Shown: positions 20,103 to 28,833, counted from the stretch's first letter. The stretch: DNA of 64,000 nucleotides from Schlegelella_A sp038231215 (GCA_038231215.1 JBBRLS010000007.1:41693-105692), one strand, 5' to 3'. A program made the numbers and translations. Notes: generated from the letters alone by a model not told the origin.

Positions 20103-21299
20103 TCAAGCCCGACCGAGGCTCTCGTCGGGCCCGGCGGCGAGGGCGCGCGCCACGTCGGCGTGGAACCAGCCGAGCGCCTGCTCGGCCCGGCCGGCGGTGA
20201 GAAAGCGATTGGCGCCGCTCGCGAAGCCGCGCTGGATGCCGATCGCGCAGGCGATGTCTTCCTTCTGGAACACGCCTTCTTCGATCAGCCGAAAGGTCTT
20301 CTCCCAATGTGGCGTCCAGTCGGGTGTGGACAGCGCCGCCGGGATCAGCATGCGGTGCGTCCAGCGCAAGGTGCCGGCCTGCACCGGATAGAGCGTGACC
20401 AGACTCAGGTAGTCGGGATGAAAGATCGTGATCGTGTTCGGGAAGATGACGTGGCTCGGCGTCACCAGTTCGCACAGGTCCGGCATGTTGTCGGGCGCGG
20501 CCGCGTCGGTGCGCGCCCAGGCTTCGCCGGCGCGCCGCGCCACCAGCGACTGGATGTGCGGGCCGAAGCGCTCGGTGCCCGTCAGGCCATCGGCGAAGAA
20601 GGGATAGATCGTGTCCTTGTGCAGCACGCGGATGTGATACGCCTCGAGGAAGGCGTCGACGATCAGCTTCCAGTTGGCCGGGTACTCGGCGCGCACAGTG
20701 CGAAAGTGGATGAGCTTGTCGACGGCGAAGAAGGGCAGCTCGCCGTCGATGCCGGCCAGCCAGGCGGCGACGTCGATGTGCGCGCCCGGCTTCGGCACGA
20801 CCCAGAGCAGGCCGTGCCTTTCCTCGCAGGGCAGGGCGACGAGATTCGTGTCGCTGGCGCTGCAGGGGTCGAAGGCCTCGGCATGCAGGCGATGGCGCAG
20901 GCTGCCGTCGAGCCGATAGGCCCAGCCGTGGTACGGGCAGACGACGCTGCTGCGCGGCTCGGCGCGGCCGGTGTTTTCGACGAGGCGCATGCCGCGATGA
21001 CGGCAGACGTTGAGAAAGGCGCGAAAGCGGCCGTCGGCGTCGCGCGTCAGCAGCATCGGCACGCCGTAGTCGTCGTTGGCGATGACCTGGCCCGGCGTGA
21101 GTTCGCTCGAGTGGCCGCTGATCAGCGGCACGGGCCGGAACAGGCGCTCGATCTCGGCATCGCGCACGCGCTCGCTGGCGTAGTTCTCGACCGGGATGTG
21201 CGCTTCGGCCTCGGTCGCGTCTTGCCACACGCGGCGGCCAGCGCGCACCTGCGTGCGGATGCTCTCGAGTTGCGAGGCGGTGTGCGGCGGCAGCGTCAT
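20103..21299 (-). CDS. Rieske non-heme iron oxygenase, catalytic (alpha) subunit
   Basis: This 398-residue aromatic-ring-hydroxylating oxygenase has a Rieske [2Fe-2S] domain with the pair C-R-H (NVCRHRGMRL) and C-P-Y-H (VVCPYHGWAYRLDG). Its catalytic domain has the iron-binding DAFLEAYHIRVLH and a downstream acidic ligand. The length fits the one-gene alpha-only groups. No beta subunit, ferredoxin or reductase gene is adjacent, so electron-transfer partners must lie elsewhere. It is divergent from an SDR at 21394. Oxygenase plus SDR is a frequent pairing for hydroxylation followed by dehydrogenation, but the substrate cannot be inferred. The start ATG 21299 fits the family N-terminus. Confidence 0.9.
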   Translation of the reverse strand: MTLPPHTASQLESIRTQVRAGRRVWQDATEAEAHIPVENYASERVRDAEIERLFRPVPLISGHSSELTPGQVIANDDYGVPMLLTRDADGRFRAFLNVCRHRGMRLVENTGRAEPRSSVVCPYHGWAYRLDGSLRHRLHAEAFDPCSASDTNLVALPCEERHGLLWVVPKPGAHIDVAAWLAGIDGELPFFAVDKLIHFRTVRAEYPANWKLIVDAFLEAYHIRVLHKDTIYPFFADGLTGTERFGPHIQSLVARRAGEAWARTDAAAPDNMPDLCELVTPSHVIFPNTITIFHPDYLSLVTLYPVQAGTLRWTHRMLIPAALSTPDWTPHWEKTFRLIEEGVFQKEDIACAIGIQRGFASGANRFLTAGRAEQALGWFHADVARALAAGPDESLGRA

Positions 21300-21393
21300 C
21301 GTCGTGCGATCGGATCGAGCCGCCATTTTCCGCCTGCGCCGCCACCTGCGCCAGCCGGGCGATCCACAATCGTCGATCGACCCGGGAGAACGC

Positions 21394-22155
21394 ATGAAGG
21401 CACGACGTTTCGAAGGCAAGGTGGCGCTCGTCACCGGTGGCAACAGCGGCATCGGTCTGGCTGTGGCGAAGGGCTTGATCGACGAAGGCGCGCGTGTCGT
21501 CATCAGCGGGCGCAATGCCGAATCGCTGGCCGCGGCGGCCGCGTCGCTCGGCGGCGCGGCGCACGCCGTCGCTGCCGACGCATCGAAGCTCGACGGCATC
21601 GATCGCCTCGTCGAGGTCGCGCGCGAGTTCGGCGGCGGCAAGCTCGACATCGTCTTCGCCAACGCCGGCATCGCCACCTTCGGACCGATCGCCACCATCA
21701 CCGAGGCAAAGTGGGACGAACTGATGGGCGTCAACCTGAAGGGCGTCTATTTCACGGTGCAGAAGTCGCTGCCGCTGATGGCGCAGGGCGGCAGCATCGT
21801 GCTGAACGCGTCGGTGGCCGCGGGCAAGGGCGACCCGGGCGGCTCGCTCTACGCGGCGAGCAAGGCGGGCGTGCGCTCGCTGGGCCGCAGCCTCGCCGCC
21901 GAGCTGGTCGGCCGCGGCATTCGCGTCAATGTCGTCAGCCCCGGGCCGATCGAGACGCCGCTCTTCGATCGCATCGACGGCGTGCAGGGCGAGGCGGTCG
22001 GCAACCTGAAGACGGCGTGGACCGACCGCAACCCGATGAAGCGATTCGGCACGCCGGATGAAGTGGCGGCGACGGTGTTGTTCCTGGCCTCTGATGCGGC
22101 CTCGTACGTCACGGGCGTCGACTTGCTCGTCGACGGTGGGCGCGGCAGCTTCTGA
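21394..22155 (+). CDS. Short-chain dehydrogenase/reductase, classical
   Basis: This 253-residue SDR has the cofactor motif TGGNSGIG (residues 14-21), NAG (FANAGIATFG), a Ser in LNASVAAG, the catalytic YAASK, and a C-terminal SGPIETPLF-type loop (SPGPIETPLFDR). It ends in VTGVDLLVDGGRGSF. All catalytic residues of the classical family are present. NADPH preference is plausible, with SGRN after the second strand. The ATG 21394 follows GGGAGA. Divergent orientation to the Rieske oxygenase suggests a shared control region at 21300-21393. The substrate is unknown. Confidence 0.9.
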   Translation: MKARRFEGKVALVTGGNSGIGLAVAKGLIDEGARVVISGRNAESLAAAAASLGGAAHAVAADASKLDGIDRLVEVAREFGGGKLDIVFANAGIATFGPIATITEAKWDELMGVNLKGVYFTVQKSLPLMAQGGSIVLNASVAAGKGDPGGSLYAASKAGVRSLGRSLAAELVGRGIRVNVVSPGPIETPLFDRIDGVQGEAVGNLKTAWTDRNPMKRFGTPDEVAATVLFLASDAASYVTGVDLLVDGGRGSF

Positions 22156-22487
22156 CCGCCCGCTCTAGGGGAGCGCGCCAAACTGCTCTGCACTTATGTT
22201 GACGTATAAGGTCCCGCTATGGACTTGGCGGTGCCTGGGTCGCCGGGTTTGGCGGAAACGGTCGATTCGGGTCAGTCCTGCCCATTGCGCTGCATGCCTG
22301 CGGCGAGTCGCGCGGCATCGTCGCCAGCGCGGTGCGTGACCTGCCGCCGCGGTCGTCGCGCTTGCCTGTGCATCGCCTTCGCTCGAAGCCGTACTGCTGG
22401 GGCCAGGAGGTGGTCCGGGCAAACCCTCGGCAATATTCTTGCTGTGAGGTGTAGAAGTTTGTCTCTCTGATTGAAGGAGCACGCTCG
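22156..22487. other. Intergenic region, no gene recognised
   Basis: These 332 bases lie between the SDR and the DUF1326 gene. Reading frames here show no homology or coding bias that I recognise. A short AT-rich inverted pair, CTTAT at 22193-22197 and ATAAG at 22206-22210, is the only visible structure. The 3' end holds AAGGAG ahead of the DUF1326 start and probably its promoter. Confidence 0.45.
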
Positions 22488-23153
22488 ATGGCACGCAATT
22501 GGAAGATTGAAGGCAAGTACGTCGAATACTGCAGCTGCGACCTGGGCTGCCCTTGTGAGGCGATGGCCGATCCGACGCAGGGCCATTGCACCGGATTGGT
22601 TAGCTTCAAGATCGACAAGGGCCATTGCGACGATGTCTCGCTCGATGGCTTGGTGGTTGTTGCGACCTTCTATTTCCCGCGCGCCATCCACCATGGCCAG
22701 GGCGTGATGCACCCGATCATTGACGAGCGCGCCAACGACGCGCAGAAGGACGCGCTGTTCTACATCTTGTCCGGTGCGGACCAGAAGGTCGGCACGATGT
22801 TCCAGATCTTTTCGCTGATCATCGAGACCATCAAGGACCCGCTGTTCGCACCGATCACCTTCGAGTGGGACCTGGACAAGCGACGGGCCCGCATCGAGGT
22901 GCCGGCCGCCGTACGAGCGCACAGCGAGCCGATTCGCAACCCGGTCACCGACACCGAGCACCGGATGATGACGGTGCTGCCCGATGGCTGGGTGTTTCAT
23001 GAGGCCGAGAATGTTGCCGGCTTCGCCAAGGGCACGGGCGCGATCCGCTTCGACCTGAACCGTCGGCACAGCTCGATGGCCAACGTGGCCTGGGACCCGA
23101 ACGGCTTGGTGCACAGTTACGAGCAGTACAAACAAAAGTACGCCCGGCCCTGA
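22488..23153 (+). CDS. DUF1326 domain protein
   Basis: This 221-residue protein has the DUF1326 hallmark near the N-terminus: W-K-I-E-G-K-Y-V-E-Y-C-S-C-D-L-G-C-P-C-E, a compact four-cysteine cluster (CSCDLGCPC) that could bind metal. Also present are SFKIDKGHCDDVSLDGL, the segment FYILSGADQKVGTMFQIFS, and HSSMANVAW near the end. It is predicted cytoplasmic, with no signal peptide. Function is not established for the family. The next gene, 26 bases on, is a DUF2182 membrane protein, and the two families commonly occur side by side, pointing to one membrane-linked system. ATG 22488 follows AAGGAG by nine bases. Confidence 0.88.
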   Translation: MARNWKIEGKYVEYCSCDLGCPCEAMADPTQGHCTGLVSFKIDKGHCDDVSLDGLVVVATFYFPRAIHHGQGVMHPIIDERANDAQKDALFYILSGADQKVGTMFQIFSLIIETIKDPLFAPITFEWDLDKRRARIEVPAAVRAHSEPIRNPVTDTEHRMMTVLPDGWVFHEAENVAGFAKGTGAIRFDLNRRHSSMANVAWDPNGLVHSYEQYKQKYARP

Positions 23154-23179
23154 ACAGTAGCGGCGAGGATCGGATCGAC

Positions 23180-23968
23180 TTGCCGTCCGAAGGCTCCGTC
23201 CGGCGCGACCGGCTTGTTCTAGTGGCTGCCGTGGCCGTGGTCTTGCTCGCGGCCTGGGCCTGGCTGATTGCTGGCGCCGGCATGGACATGAACGCGGTCG
23301 AGATGACCGCGATGGCCGGCATGGACGGATGGTTGATGCAGCCAGCGACATGGACAGCCGGCTATGCGCTGCTGATCTTCGGGATGTGGTGGACGATGAT
23401 GGTCGCCATGATGCTGCCCAGCGCAACGCCGATGCTGCTGTTGCATGCGCGTGTGGTGCGCGGCACCAGGGTGGCCAACGTCACTTTGGCGTCGACGGCG
23501 CTATTCGCCGCCGGCTATCTGCTGGCCTGGGGTGGCTTCAGCTTGCTGGCCACCGCGACGCAATGGGGTCTGGAATCGGCGCGGGTGCTGTCGCCGATGT
23601 TGGAGACGAGCAACCGCTGGCTCGGCGCGGGCATCCTGCTGGCTGCCGGGATCTGGCAACTCACGCCGCTCAAAGCGACCTGTCTGCGCCATTGCCGATC
23701 GCCGCTGGGCTTCCTCGTCGGTCACTGGCGCGATGGCCGGCTCGGCACCTTGCGCATGGGACTCGAACACGGGGTGTTCTGCCTCGGCTGCTGCTGGTTC
23801 CTGATGCTGTTGCTGTTTTTCGGCGGCGTGATGAACCTGTACTGGATTGTCGGGCTCGCCGTGTTCGTGTTGCTGGAGAAGAATGTTCCGCGTGGCCACT
23901 GGTTCGGCCGAGTTGCAGGCGTGGCGCTGATCGGCTGTGCCGTATCGCTGGTCGCAGGGCCGGGCTGA
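23180..23968 (+). CDS. DUF2182 polytopic membrane protein
   Basis: This 262-residue integral membrane protein starts at a TTG at 23180. A later GTG would shorten only the N-terminal tail. Six to seven hydrophobic helices can be seen. Met-rich stretches are prominent: GMDMNAVEMTAMAGMDGW and FGMWWTMMVAMMLPSATPM, the latter the DUF2182 signature. A Cys/His segment follows (ATCLRHCRSPLGF), and then GVFCLGCCWFLMLLLFFGGVMN. Clustered Met, Cys and His in a membrane protein suggest metal (perhaps copper) handling, as the family has been described as predicted metal-binding. This is inference. It pairs with the upstream DUF1326 gene. Confidence 0.87.
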   Translation: MPSEGSVRRDRLVLVAAVAVVLLAAWAWLIAGAGMDMNAVEMTAMAGMDGWLMQPATWTAGYALLIFGMWWTMMVAMMLPSATPMLLLHARVVRGTRVANVTLASTALFAAGYLLAWGGFSLLATATQWGLESARVLSPMLETSNRWLGAGILLAAGIWQLTPLKATCLRHCRSPLGFLVGHWRDGRLGTLRMGLEHGVFCLGCCWFLMLLLFFGGVMNLYWIVGLAVFVLLEKNVPRGHWFGRVAGVALIGCAVSLVAGPG

Positions 23969-23981
23969 CGAACGCGCGCGT

Positions 23982-24812
23982 CTAGCGGTCCAGCTCGAAG
24001 ACGAGCGACGACCAGAGGCTCTCCCAGCGCGCACCGCTCGCGGCCGGCGCGTCGATCATGTGCACGGCGTTGATGAGCCAGACGCCGGGCTTGCTCAGGG
24101 TCATGGTGGCGCGGCCTGCGGCATCCGTCCGCACCCTCGACTCGGTGACGACGCTGCCTTGCGGAAAGCTCTTCACGAGCGTGCCGGCGAGCGGCTTGCC
24201 GCGGTAGAGGATGCGTACCGTGAAGGGCGCGCCCGAGGCGAGCTGACGCACGTCGGTCTCGGGGACGATCTCGAGCGTGAGACCGAGCGGGCGCCGCAGG
24301 AGCGCGGCGTCGCGCGCCGTCAGCGCGGAGAGCTTCGCCGGGCTCGCGCCGTCGCTGGTGGCGACGACCATCGCCTTCGCATTGCGCGAGAACATCTCCT
24401 CGCCGGGCAGCGCGGACTCGCCGTGCGCGGCGCGGAAGCCGACCACCGCATCCAGCCCTTCGTCGCGCAGATAGCTCTCGAAGAGCCCGGGCTCGAGGCT
24501 GACGCGCGAGGGGTTCGATCGATAGACGGCGATGGCAATGCCGGGCGTACGCAGCGCGACCGTTCCTGCCGGGTCGGCGCCGGGCTCGCCCTCGATCGGC
24601 CGCTCGCCCTTCCTGTCGACGATCGCGAAGCGGACCACGCGGCGCGGGTCGCGCGCCAGCGTCTCGCCTGGCCAGCCGGTGCCGACGATGTGCGCGATGG
24701 CGATCTCGTCGCCAGGCGCGGCGGCAAACCGATCTGGCAACAACCAATATTCGTGGGCCTGGGCTGCAGCTGCCAGGCCGAACAACGCCGCCAGGAACGC
24801 GAGTCGTTTCAT
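23982..24812 (-). CDS. DUF4198-type periplasmic protein
   Basis: The 276-residue protein has a Sec signal peptide (MKRLAFLAALFGLAAAAQA) followed directly by HEYWLLPDRFAAAPGDEI, the mature N-terminus typical of DUF4198/NikM-like proteins. The exposed His right after cleavage could act as a metal ligand in such families. Two Ig-like beta domains are evident, the second with RQLASGAPFTVRILYRGKPL, RVRTDAAGRATMTLSKPGVW and a C-terminal WSSLVFELDR. DUF4198 proteins are associated with nickel/cobalt or other metal uptake. No transporter is adjacent here, so the role is open. It converges with the DUF1326/DUF2182 pair. Confidence 0.82.
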   Translation of the reverse strand: MKRLAFLAALFGLAAAAQAHEYWLLPDRFAAAPGDEIAIAHIVGTGWPGETLARDPRRVVRFAIVDRKGERPIEGEPGADPAGTVALRTPGIAIAVYRSNPSRVSLEPGLFESYLRDEGLDAVVGFRAAHGESALPGEEMFSRNAKAMVVATSDGASPAKLSALTARDAALLRRPLGLTLEIVPETDVRQLASGAPFTVRILYRGKPLAGTLVKSFPQGSVVTESRVRTDAAGRATMTLSKPGVWLINAVHMIDAPAASGARWESLWSSLVFELDR

Positions 24813-24838
24813 CGATGAATTGTCGTCCGGCGCATGCT

Positions 24839-24905
24839 TGTCATCCTGAGCGAAGCGAAGGATCTCGGCGCGGCGATGAGATCCTTCACTTTGTTCAGGA
24901 TGACA
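24839..24905. repeat. Dispersed palindromic repeat, copy A
   Basis: The left arm is 24839-24865 (TGTCATCCTGAGCG..., ending GAAGGATCT) and the right arm 24879-24905. Each is 27 bases, pairing at 24 positions around a 13-base loop. The same sequence recurs at 32800-32862 and, as a half copy, at 37761-37786. The stop codon and last three codons of xdhC lie inside the right arm. Confidence 0.88.
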
Positions 24906-25734
24906 TGCTGCATTCGATCACGACGCTACGCACCTGGAGCAGTTGTGCGACGACGCCGGCGGCGATCACCTCGGGGGCCTTGCCGTCGATGCCGGCGAGG
25001 CCGATCGGGCAGGTCATGCGCGCGATCGTCGCCGTGGCGATGCCACGCGCTTCGAGTCGATGCGTGAAGCTGGCGCGCTTGGTCTTCGAGCCGATCAGGC
25101 CGAAGAAGGCGAAGTCGCCGCGGCGCAGGATCGCCTCGGCGATGCGCAGGTCGAGCGCGTGCTCGTGCGTGAGGACGAGGAAGAAGGCGCCGGGCGGTGC
25201 GCTGCGCACTTCGGCCTCGACCGTGTCGATCGCAACGCGGTGGATGTGCGCCGGCCAGGTCGAGCCGAGGTTGGTCGCGGCCGGGAATTCGTCTTCGCGC
25301 TGGTCGAACCAGTCGACCTCGCAGTCGAGCGCGGCGAGCGCGGTGGCGATGGCGCGGCCGACGTGGCCGGCGCCGTGCAACTGCAGATGAAAGAGTGGCT
25401 TCGATGCGGGCCAACCGGCCATCGCTGCCGCGTCGAGCGGCGCGAATGACAGCGTCACCGCGCCGCCGCAGCATTGCCCGAGCGAGGGGCCGAGCGCGAA
25501 GTGCTGCTCGTGTCGCGATGCGTCGCCGCATGAGAGTCGCGCCCTCGCCGCCGTGATCGCCTTCAGCTCGAGGTGGCCGCCCCCGATCGTGCCGATCGCG
25601 TCGTCGGCCGACACGAGCATGCGCGTGCCGTTGCCGCGCGGCACCGAGCCGCGCGCGTCGACGACCTCGATGACGAAGGCCCGTTCTGCGCGGCCAAGCC
25701 ACGCGCCGGCCTGCTCGCGCAGCAAAATGCTCAT
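24895..25734 (-). CDS. xdhC: XdhC family protein, xanthine dehydrogenase accessory factor
   Basis: XdhC binds molybdenum cofactor, promotes its sulfuration and inserts it into xanthine dehydrogenase. The 279-residue protein has the N-terminal XdhC/CoxI part (FVIEVVDARGSVPRGNGTRM, IGTIGGGHLE and the Cys pair SLGQCCGGAV). Its C-terminal Rossmann part has HGAGHVGRAIATALAALDC, VLTHEHALDLRIAEAILRR and FGLIGSKTKRASF, then CPIGLAGIDGKAPEVIAAGV. It starts at ATG 25734, four bases overlapping the vapC stop, so its translation is coupled to a toxin gene rather than to xdhB. The last residues (MSS) and stop are supplied by repeat copy A. Confidence 0.93.
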   Translation of the reverse strand: MSILLREQAGAWLGRAERAFVIEVVDARGSVPRGNGTRMLVSADDAIGTIGGGHLELKAITAARARLSCGDASRHEQHFALGPSLGQCCGGAVTLSFAPLDAAAMAGWPASKPLFHLQLHGAGHVGRAIATALAALDCEVDWFDQREDEFPAATNLGSTWPAHIHRVAIDTVEAEVRSAPPGAFFLVLTHEHALDLRIAEAILRRGDFAFFGLIGSKTKRASFTHRLEARGIATATIARMTCPIGLAGIDGKAPEVIAAGVVAQLLQVRSVVIECSMSS

Positions 25735-26138
25735 GAGCCAACCGCCGGTACCAGGCGCATGCCTGCATCGCGCGCAGCAAGCTTGTCGAACGTCAATGTC
25801 GCCGTGCAACCCTCGGCCGCACCCATGCGCTCGATGACGTGGTCGGCGAAGTCTGCGCTGCTCGATTCGAAGCGGCGCAGGGCTTGCCAGACCGATTCCG
25901 ACATCTGGATGACCAGCCCCTCGGTCTGCAGCAGCGCGTCGACCAGCGAGGCGATGTCGCTGGGATCCCTGGCGTAGAGGTCTTGAAGGACCCAGACCGT
26001 CTCGACGAGTGTCACGATCGAGATGAAGCCGGGTTCACGCGCCGTGAACGACTCGATCAAACGACTTGATTGCGCAGCCTGTCGCGCATCGTCCTGCGCC
26101 AGATAGCGAACCAGGACGTTGGTATCGAGGCCGATCAC
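25731..26138 (-). CDS. vapC: PIN-domain toxin, VapC type
   Basis: This 135-residue PIN ribonuclease has all four acidic positions: D in GLDTNVLVRYL, E in TLVETVWVL, D in SADFADHVI and D in TLTFDKLAA. The start is GTG 26138, overlapping the antitoxin stop (GTGA). Its own stop overlaps the xdhC start (ATGA). VapC toxins cleave RNA and are neutralised by the co-translated antitoxin. The position is odd: the pair stands inside the xdh operon, between the large-subunit gene and the maturation-factor gene, on the same strand and translationally coupled at its downstream edge. Confidence 0.9.
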   Translation of the reverse strand: MIGLDTNVLVRYLAQDDARQAAQSSRLIESFTAREPGFISIVTLVETVWVLQDLYARDPSDIASLVDALLQTEGLVIQMSESVWQALRRFESSSADFADHVIERMGAAEGCTATLTFDKLAARDAGMRLVPAVGS

Positions 26139-26383
26139 TTCTTGCTCGACATCTTCGCCGAGTGCCGGCGGACCGCCGACGCCATGTCGGCGATGGAGAC
26201 GGCGCGCGCTGGCTTGGGAACGATTCCCTTGAGCGCCGAGACGGGCCGGGTCGACGCCTTGAGCAACCAGCCTTCGCCCGTCTTGACGAACTCGACGCGT
26301 GTGCCGGCTTGTGCGCCCATGTCGGCGCGGACCGCCGAGGGGATGACGATCTGGCCTTTGCTGCTGACGGTCGAAGTGCTCAT
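26135..26383 (-). CDS. vapB: AbrB/SpoVT-type antitoxin
   Basis: This 82-residue protein has an N-terminal swapped-hairpin AbrB domain: STVSSKGQIVIPSAVRADMG, then GTRVEFVKTGEGWLLKA. The basic C-terminal tail (SIADMASAVRRHSAKMSSKK) should wrap the toxin. It probably represses its own promoter by DNA binding through the AbrB fold. The start ATG 26383 lies 38 bases downstream of the xdhB stop, leaving room for a separate promoter. The stop overlaps the vapC start by four bases. The pairing with a PIN toxin makes the assignment firm; the specific subfamily name is by convention. Confidence 0.88.
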   Translation of the reverse strand: MSTSTVSSKGQIVIPSAVRADMGAQAGTRVEFVKTGEGWLLKASTRPVSALKGIVPKPARAVSIADMASAVRRHSAKMSSKK

Positions 26384-26421
26384 GGACGAAGATTGTATCG
26401 CCCGTCTTACTACCTGGTAAG

Positions 26422-28833
26422 TCAAGGCGAAAACGATGCCCCGGCCGAGTCGACCTTCTGCACCGCCGTGACGGCGCGCAGGATGGACTCGCTCGTCGCC
26501 GGCGCCGAGAGCGGCGGATCGACGCGATGCCCGCCCGCCGCCGAGACGGCGTCGCGGATCGCGAAGAAGACAGAGAAGGGCAGGAGCAGCGGCGGCTCGC
26601 CGGTCGCCTTGCTGCGATGGATGGTGTCGGAAACGTTGTCGCCGGCGGGCAGGCCGTCTTTCCACAAGCGTACGTCGAAGACCGGCGGGCAATCGTTGGC
26701 GGTCGGGATCTTGTAGGTGCTGGGCGCATGCGTGAGCAGCAGGCCAGCCTTCGGCGAGCCGTCGTTCGGATGCCAGACCAGCTCTTCCATCGTCAGCCAG
26801 CCCATGCCCTGGATGAAGGCGCCCTCGACCTGGCCGATGTCGATGGCCGGGTTGAGCGACCGGCCAGCGTCGTGCAGCACGTGCGCGGCGAGCAGCTTCC
26901 ACTCGCCGGTCAGGGTGTCGATCACGACCTCGCTCACGGCCGCGCCGTAGGCGAAGTAGAAGAAGGGACGGCCCTGCATCGTGTCCTTGTCCCACGACAG
27001 GCCGGGCGTCGCGTAGAAGCCGTCGGACCAGAGTTGCACTCGCGCCATGTAGGCCTCGACGACGAGCTCGCGAAAGCTCGTTGTCTTCACGGCGCCGATC
27101 GTGACCGCGCCGTTCGCGAAGCGCACCTCGCCAGGCTCGACCGCGTAACGGTCGGACGCGAAGGCGACGAGGCGCTCCTTGATCTGCCGCGCCGCGTCTT
27201 GCGCCGCCTTGCCGTTGAGGTCGCTGCCGGTGGAGGCCGCCGTCGCCGAGGTGTTGGCGACCTTGTGCGTGTCGGTGGCGGTGACGCGGACCGCGTCGAA
27301 CTCGATGCCCAGCTCGTGCGCGACGACCTGCGCCACCTTGGTGTTGAGGCCCTGGCCCATCTCGGTGCCGCCGTGGTTCACGAGCACCGAGCCGTCGCCG
27401 TAGACGTGGACGAGCGCGCCGGCCTGGTTAAGGTGGACGAGGTTGAACGAGATGCCGAACTTGATCGGCGTCAGCGCGAGGCCGCGCTTCAGGACCTCGC
27501 TCTTCGCGTTGTAGGCCGCGATCTCTTCGCGCCGGGCGCGGTAGCCGCTCGTCGCCTCGAGCTCGGCGACGAGCTCGTGGATGACGTTGTCCTCGACGAC
27601 CTGGCCGTAGGGCGTGACGTTGTTCGTCTCGCGGCCGTAGAAGTTGACGCGCCGCACGTCGAGCGAATCCTTGCCGAGCTTTCGTGCGATCGAGTCGACG
27701 ATGTTCTCGATGGCGATCGCGCCCTGCGGGCCGCCGAAGCCGCGAAACGCGGTGTTGCTCTGCGTGTTCGTGCGGCCCGAGTAGCCGTGGATCTCGACGT
27801 CGGGCAGCCAGTAGGCGTTGTCGAAGTGGCAGATCGCGCGCGTCATCACCGGGCCCGAGAGGTCGGCCGAAAAGCCGGCGCGCGAGACCATCGTCAACTC
27901 GGCGCCGAGGACGCGGCCTTCGTCGTCGAAGCCGACTTCATACTCGTAATGGAAGCAGTGACGCCGGCCGGTGATCATGAAGTCGTCGTCGCGGTCGAGA
28001 CGCAGCTTGACCGGCCGGTCGAGCCGCTTCGCGGCGATCGCGGCGACGCAGGCGAACAGGCCCGACTGCGACTCCTTGCCGCCGAAGCCGCCGCCCATGC
28101 GCCGGCACTCGACCTGCACATGATGCGAATGCAGGTTCAGGCAATGCGCGACCAGATGCTGCATCTCGCTCGGGTGCTGCGTCGAGCAATGGACGAGCAT
28201 GCCGCTGTCCTCGCGCGGGATCGCATAGGAGATCTGGCCTTCGAGATAGAACTGCTCCTGGCCACCGACCTCGAGCGTGCTGGCGAGGCGGTGCGGCGCC
28301 GCGTCGATGGCGGCGCGAGCGCGGCCGCGAGTCAGGTGCATCGGCGGCAGCACGTAGCTCTGCGCGGCGTGCGCTTCCTGCGGCGTGAGCAGGGCGGGCA
28401 GGGGCTCGACGCGAATCGTGGCTTTCGCTTCGGCCGCAGCACGCCGCGCCGCGTCGCGCGTCTCCGCGATCACCGCGAACACCGGCTGCCCGAGGTAGTG
28501 GACGACGCCGTCGGCGAGGATCGGGTCGTCGTGCATGACGGGGCCGCAGTCGTTCGGCCCGGGGATGTCCTTGGCCGTCAGCACGGCGACGACGCCGGGC
28601 ATCGCGGCGATGCGCGCCAGGTCGATGGCGACGAGCTTGCCGTGCGCGATCGGCGAGAGGCCGAGCGCCGCGTGCAGCGTGCCGGCCAGCTCGGGCATGT
28701 CGTCGACGTAAGGCGCGCTGCCGGCGACATGCAGGTGCGCCGACTCGTGCGGCCGCGACACGCCGACGCGCACCCCGGCGGCGACTTCGGCATCGGGCGC
28801 GGCGAGCCAGCGCGGGTCGAGGGCGCGGTTCAC
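26422..28833 (-). CDS. xdhB: Xanthine dehydrogenase, molybdopterin-binding large subunit
   Basis: This 803-residue subunit binds the molybdenum cofactor and hydroxylates hypoxanthine and xanthine to urate. Features typical of XdhB are ESAHLHVAGSAPYVDDMPE, QEQFYLEGQ, CRRMGGGFGGKESQ, SGRTNTQSNTAFRGFGGPQG, the GGTEMGQGLNTKVAQVVAHE loop and a C-terminal SKATGEPPLLLPFSVFFAIR that contains the catalytic Glu. The start is GTG 28833, overlapping the xdhA stop (GTGA), so the two subunits are translationally coupled. The length matches bacterial XdhB (about 780-800). Downstream, the AbrB/PIN pair separates it from xdhC. Confidence 0.95.
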   Translation of the reverse strand: MNRALDPRWLAAPDAEVAAGVRVGVSRPHESAHLHVAGSAPYVDDMPELAGTLHAALGLSPIAHGKLVAIDLARIAAMPGVVAVLTAKDIPGPNDCGPVMHDDPILADGVVHYLGQPVFAVIAETRDAARRAAAEAKATIRVEPLPALLTPQEAHAAQSYVLPPMHLTRGRARAAIDAAPHRLASTLEVGGQEQFYLEGQISYAIPREDSGMLVHCSTQHPSEMQHLVAHCLNLHSHHVQVECRRMGGGFGGKESQSGLFACVAAIAAKRLDRPVKLRLDRDDDFMITGRRHCFHYEYEVGFDDEGRVLGAELTMVSRAGFSADLSGPVMTRAICHFDNAYWLPDVEIHGYSGRTNTQSNTAFRGFGGPQGAIAIENIVDSIARKLGKDSLDVRRVNFYGRETNNVTPYGQVVEDNVIHELVAELEATSGYRARREEIAAYNAKSEVLKRGLALTPIKFGISFNLVHLNQAGALVHVYGDGSVLVNHGGTEMGQGLNTKVAQVVAHELGIEFDAVRVTATDTHKVANTSATAASTGSDLNGKAAQDAARQIKERLVAFASDRYAVEPGEVRFANGAVTIGAVKTTSFRELVVEAYMARVQLWSDGFYATPGLSWDKDTMQGRPFFYFAYGAAVSEVVIDTLTGEWKLLAAHVLHDAGRSLNPAIDIGQVEGAFIQGMGWLTMEELVWHPNDGSPKAGLLLTHAPSTYKIPTANDCPPVFDVRLWKDGLPAGDNVSDTIHRSKATGEPPLLLPFSVFFAIRDAVSAAGGHRVDPPLSAPATSESILRAVTAVQKVDSAGASFSP

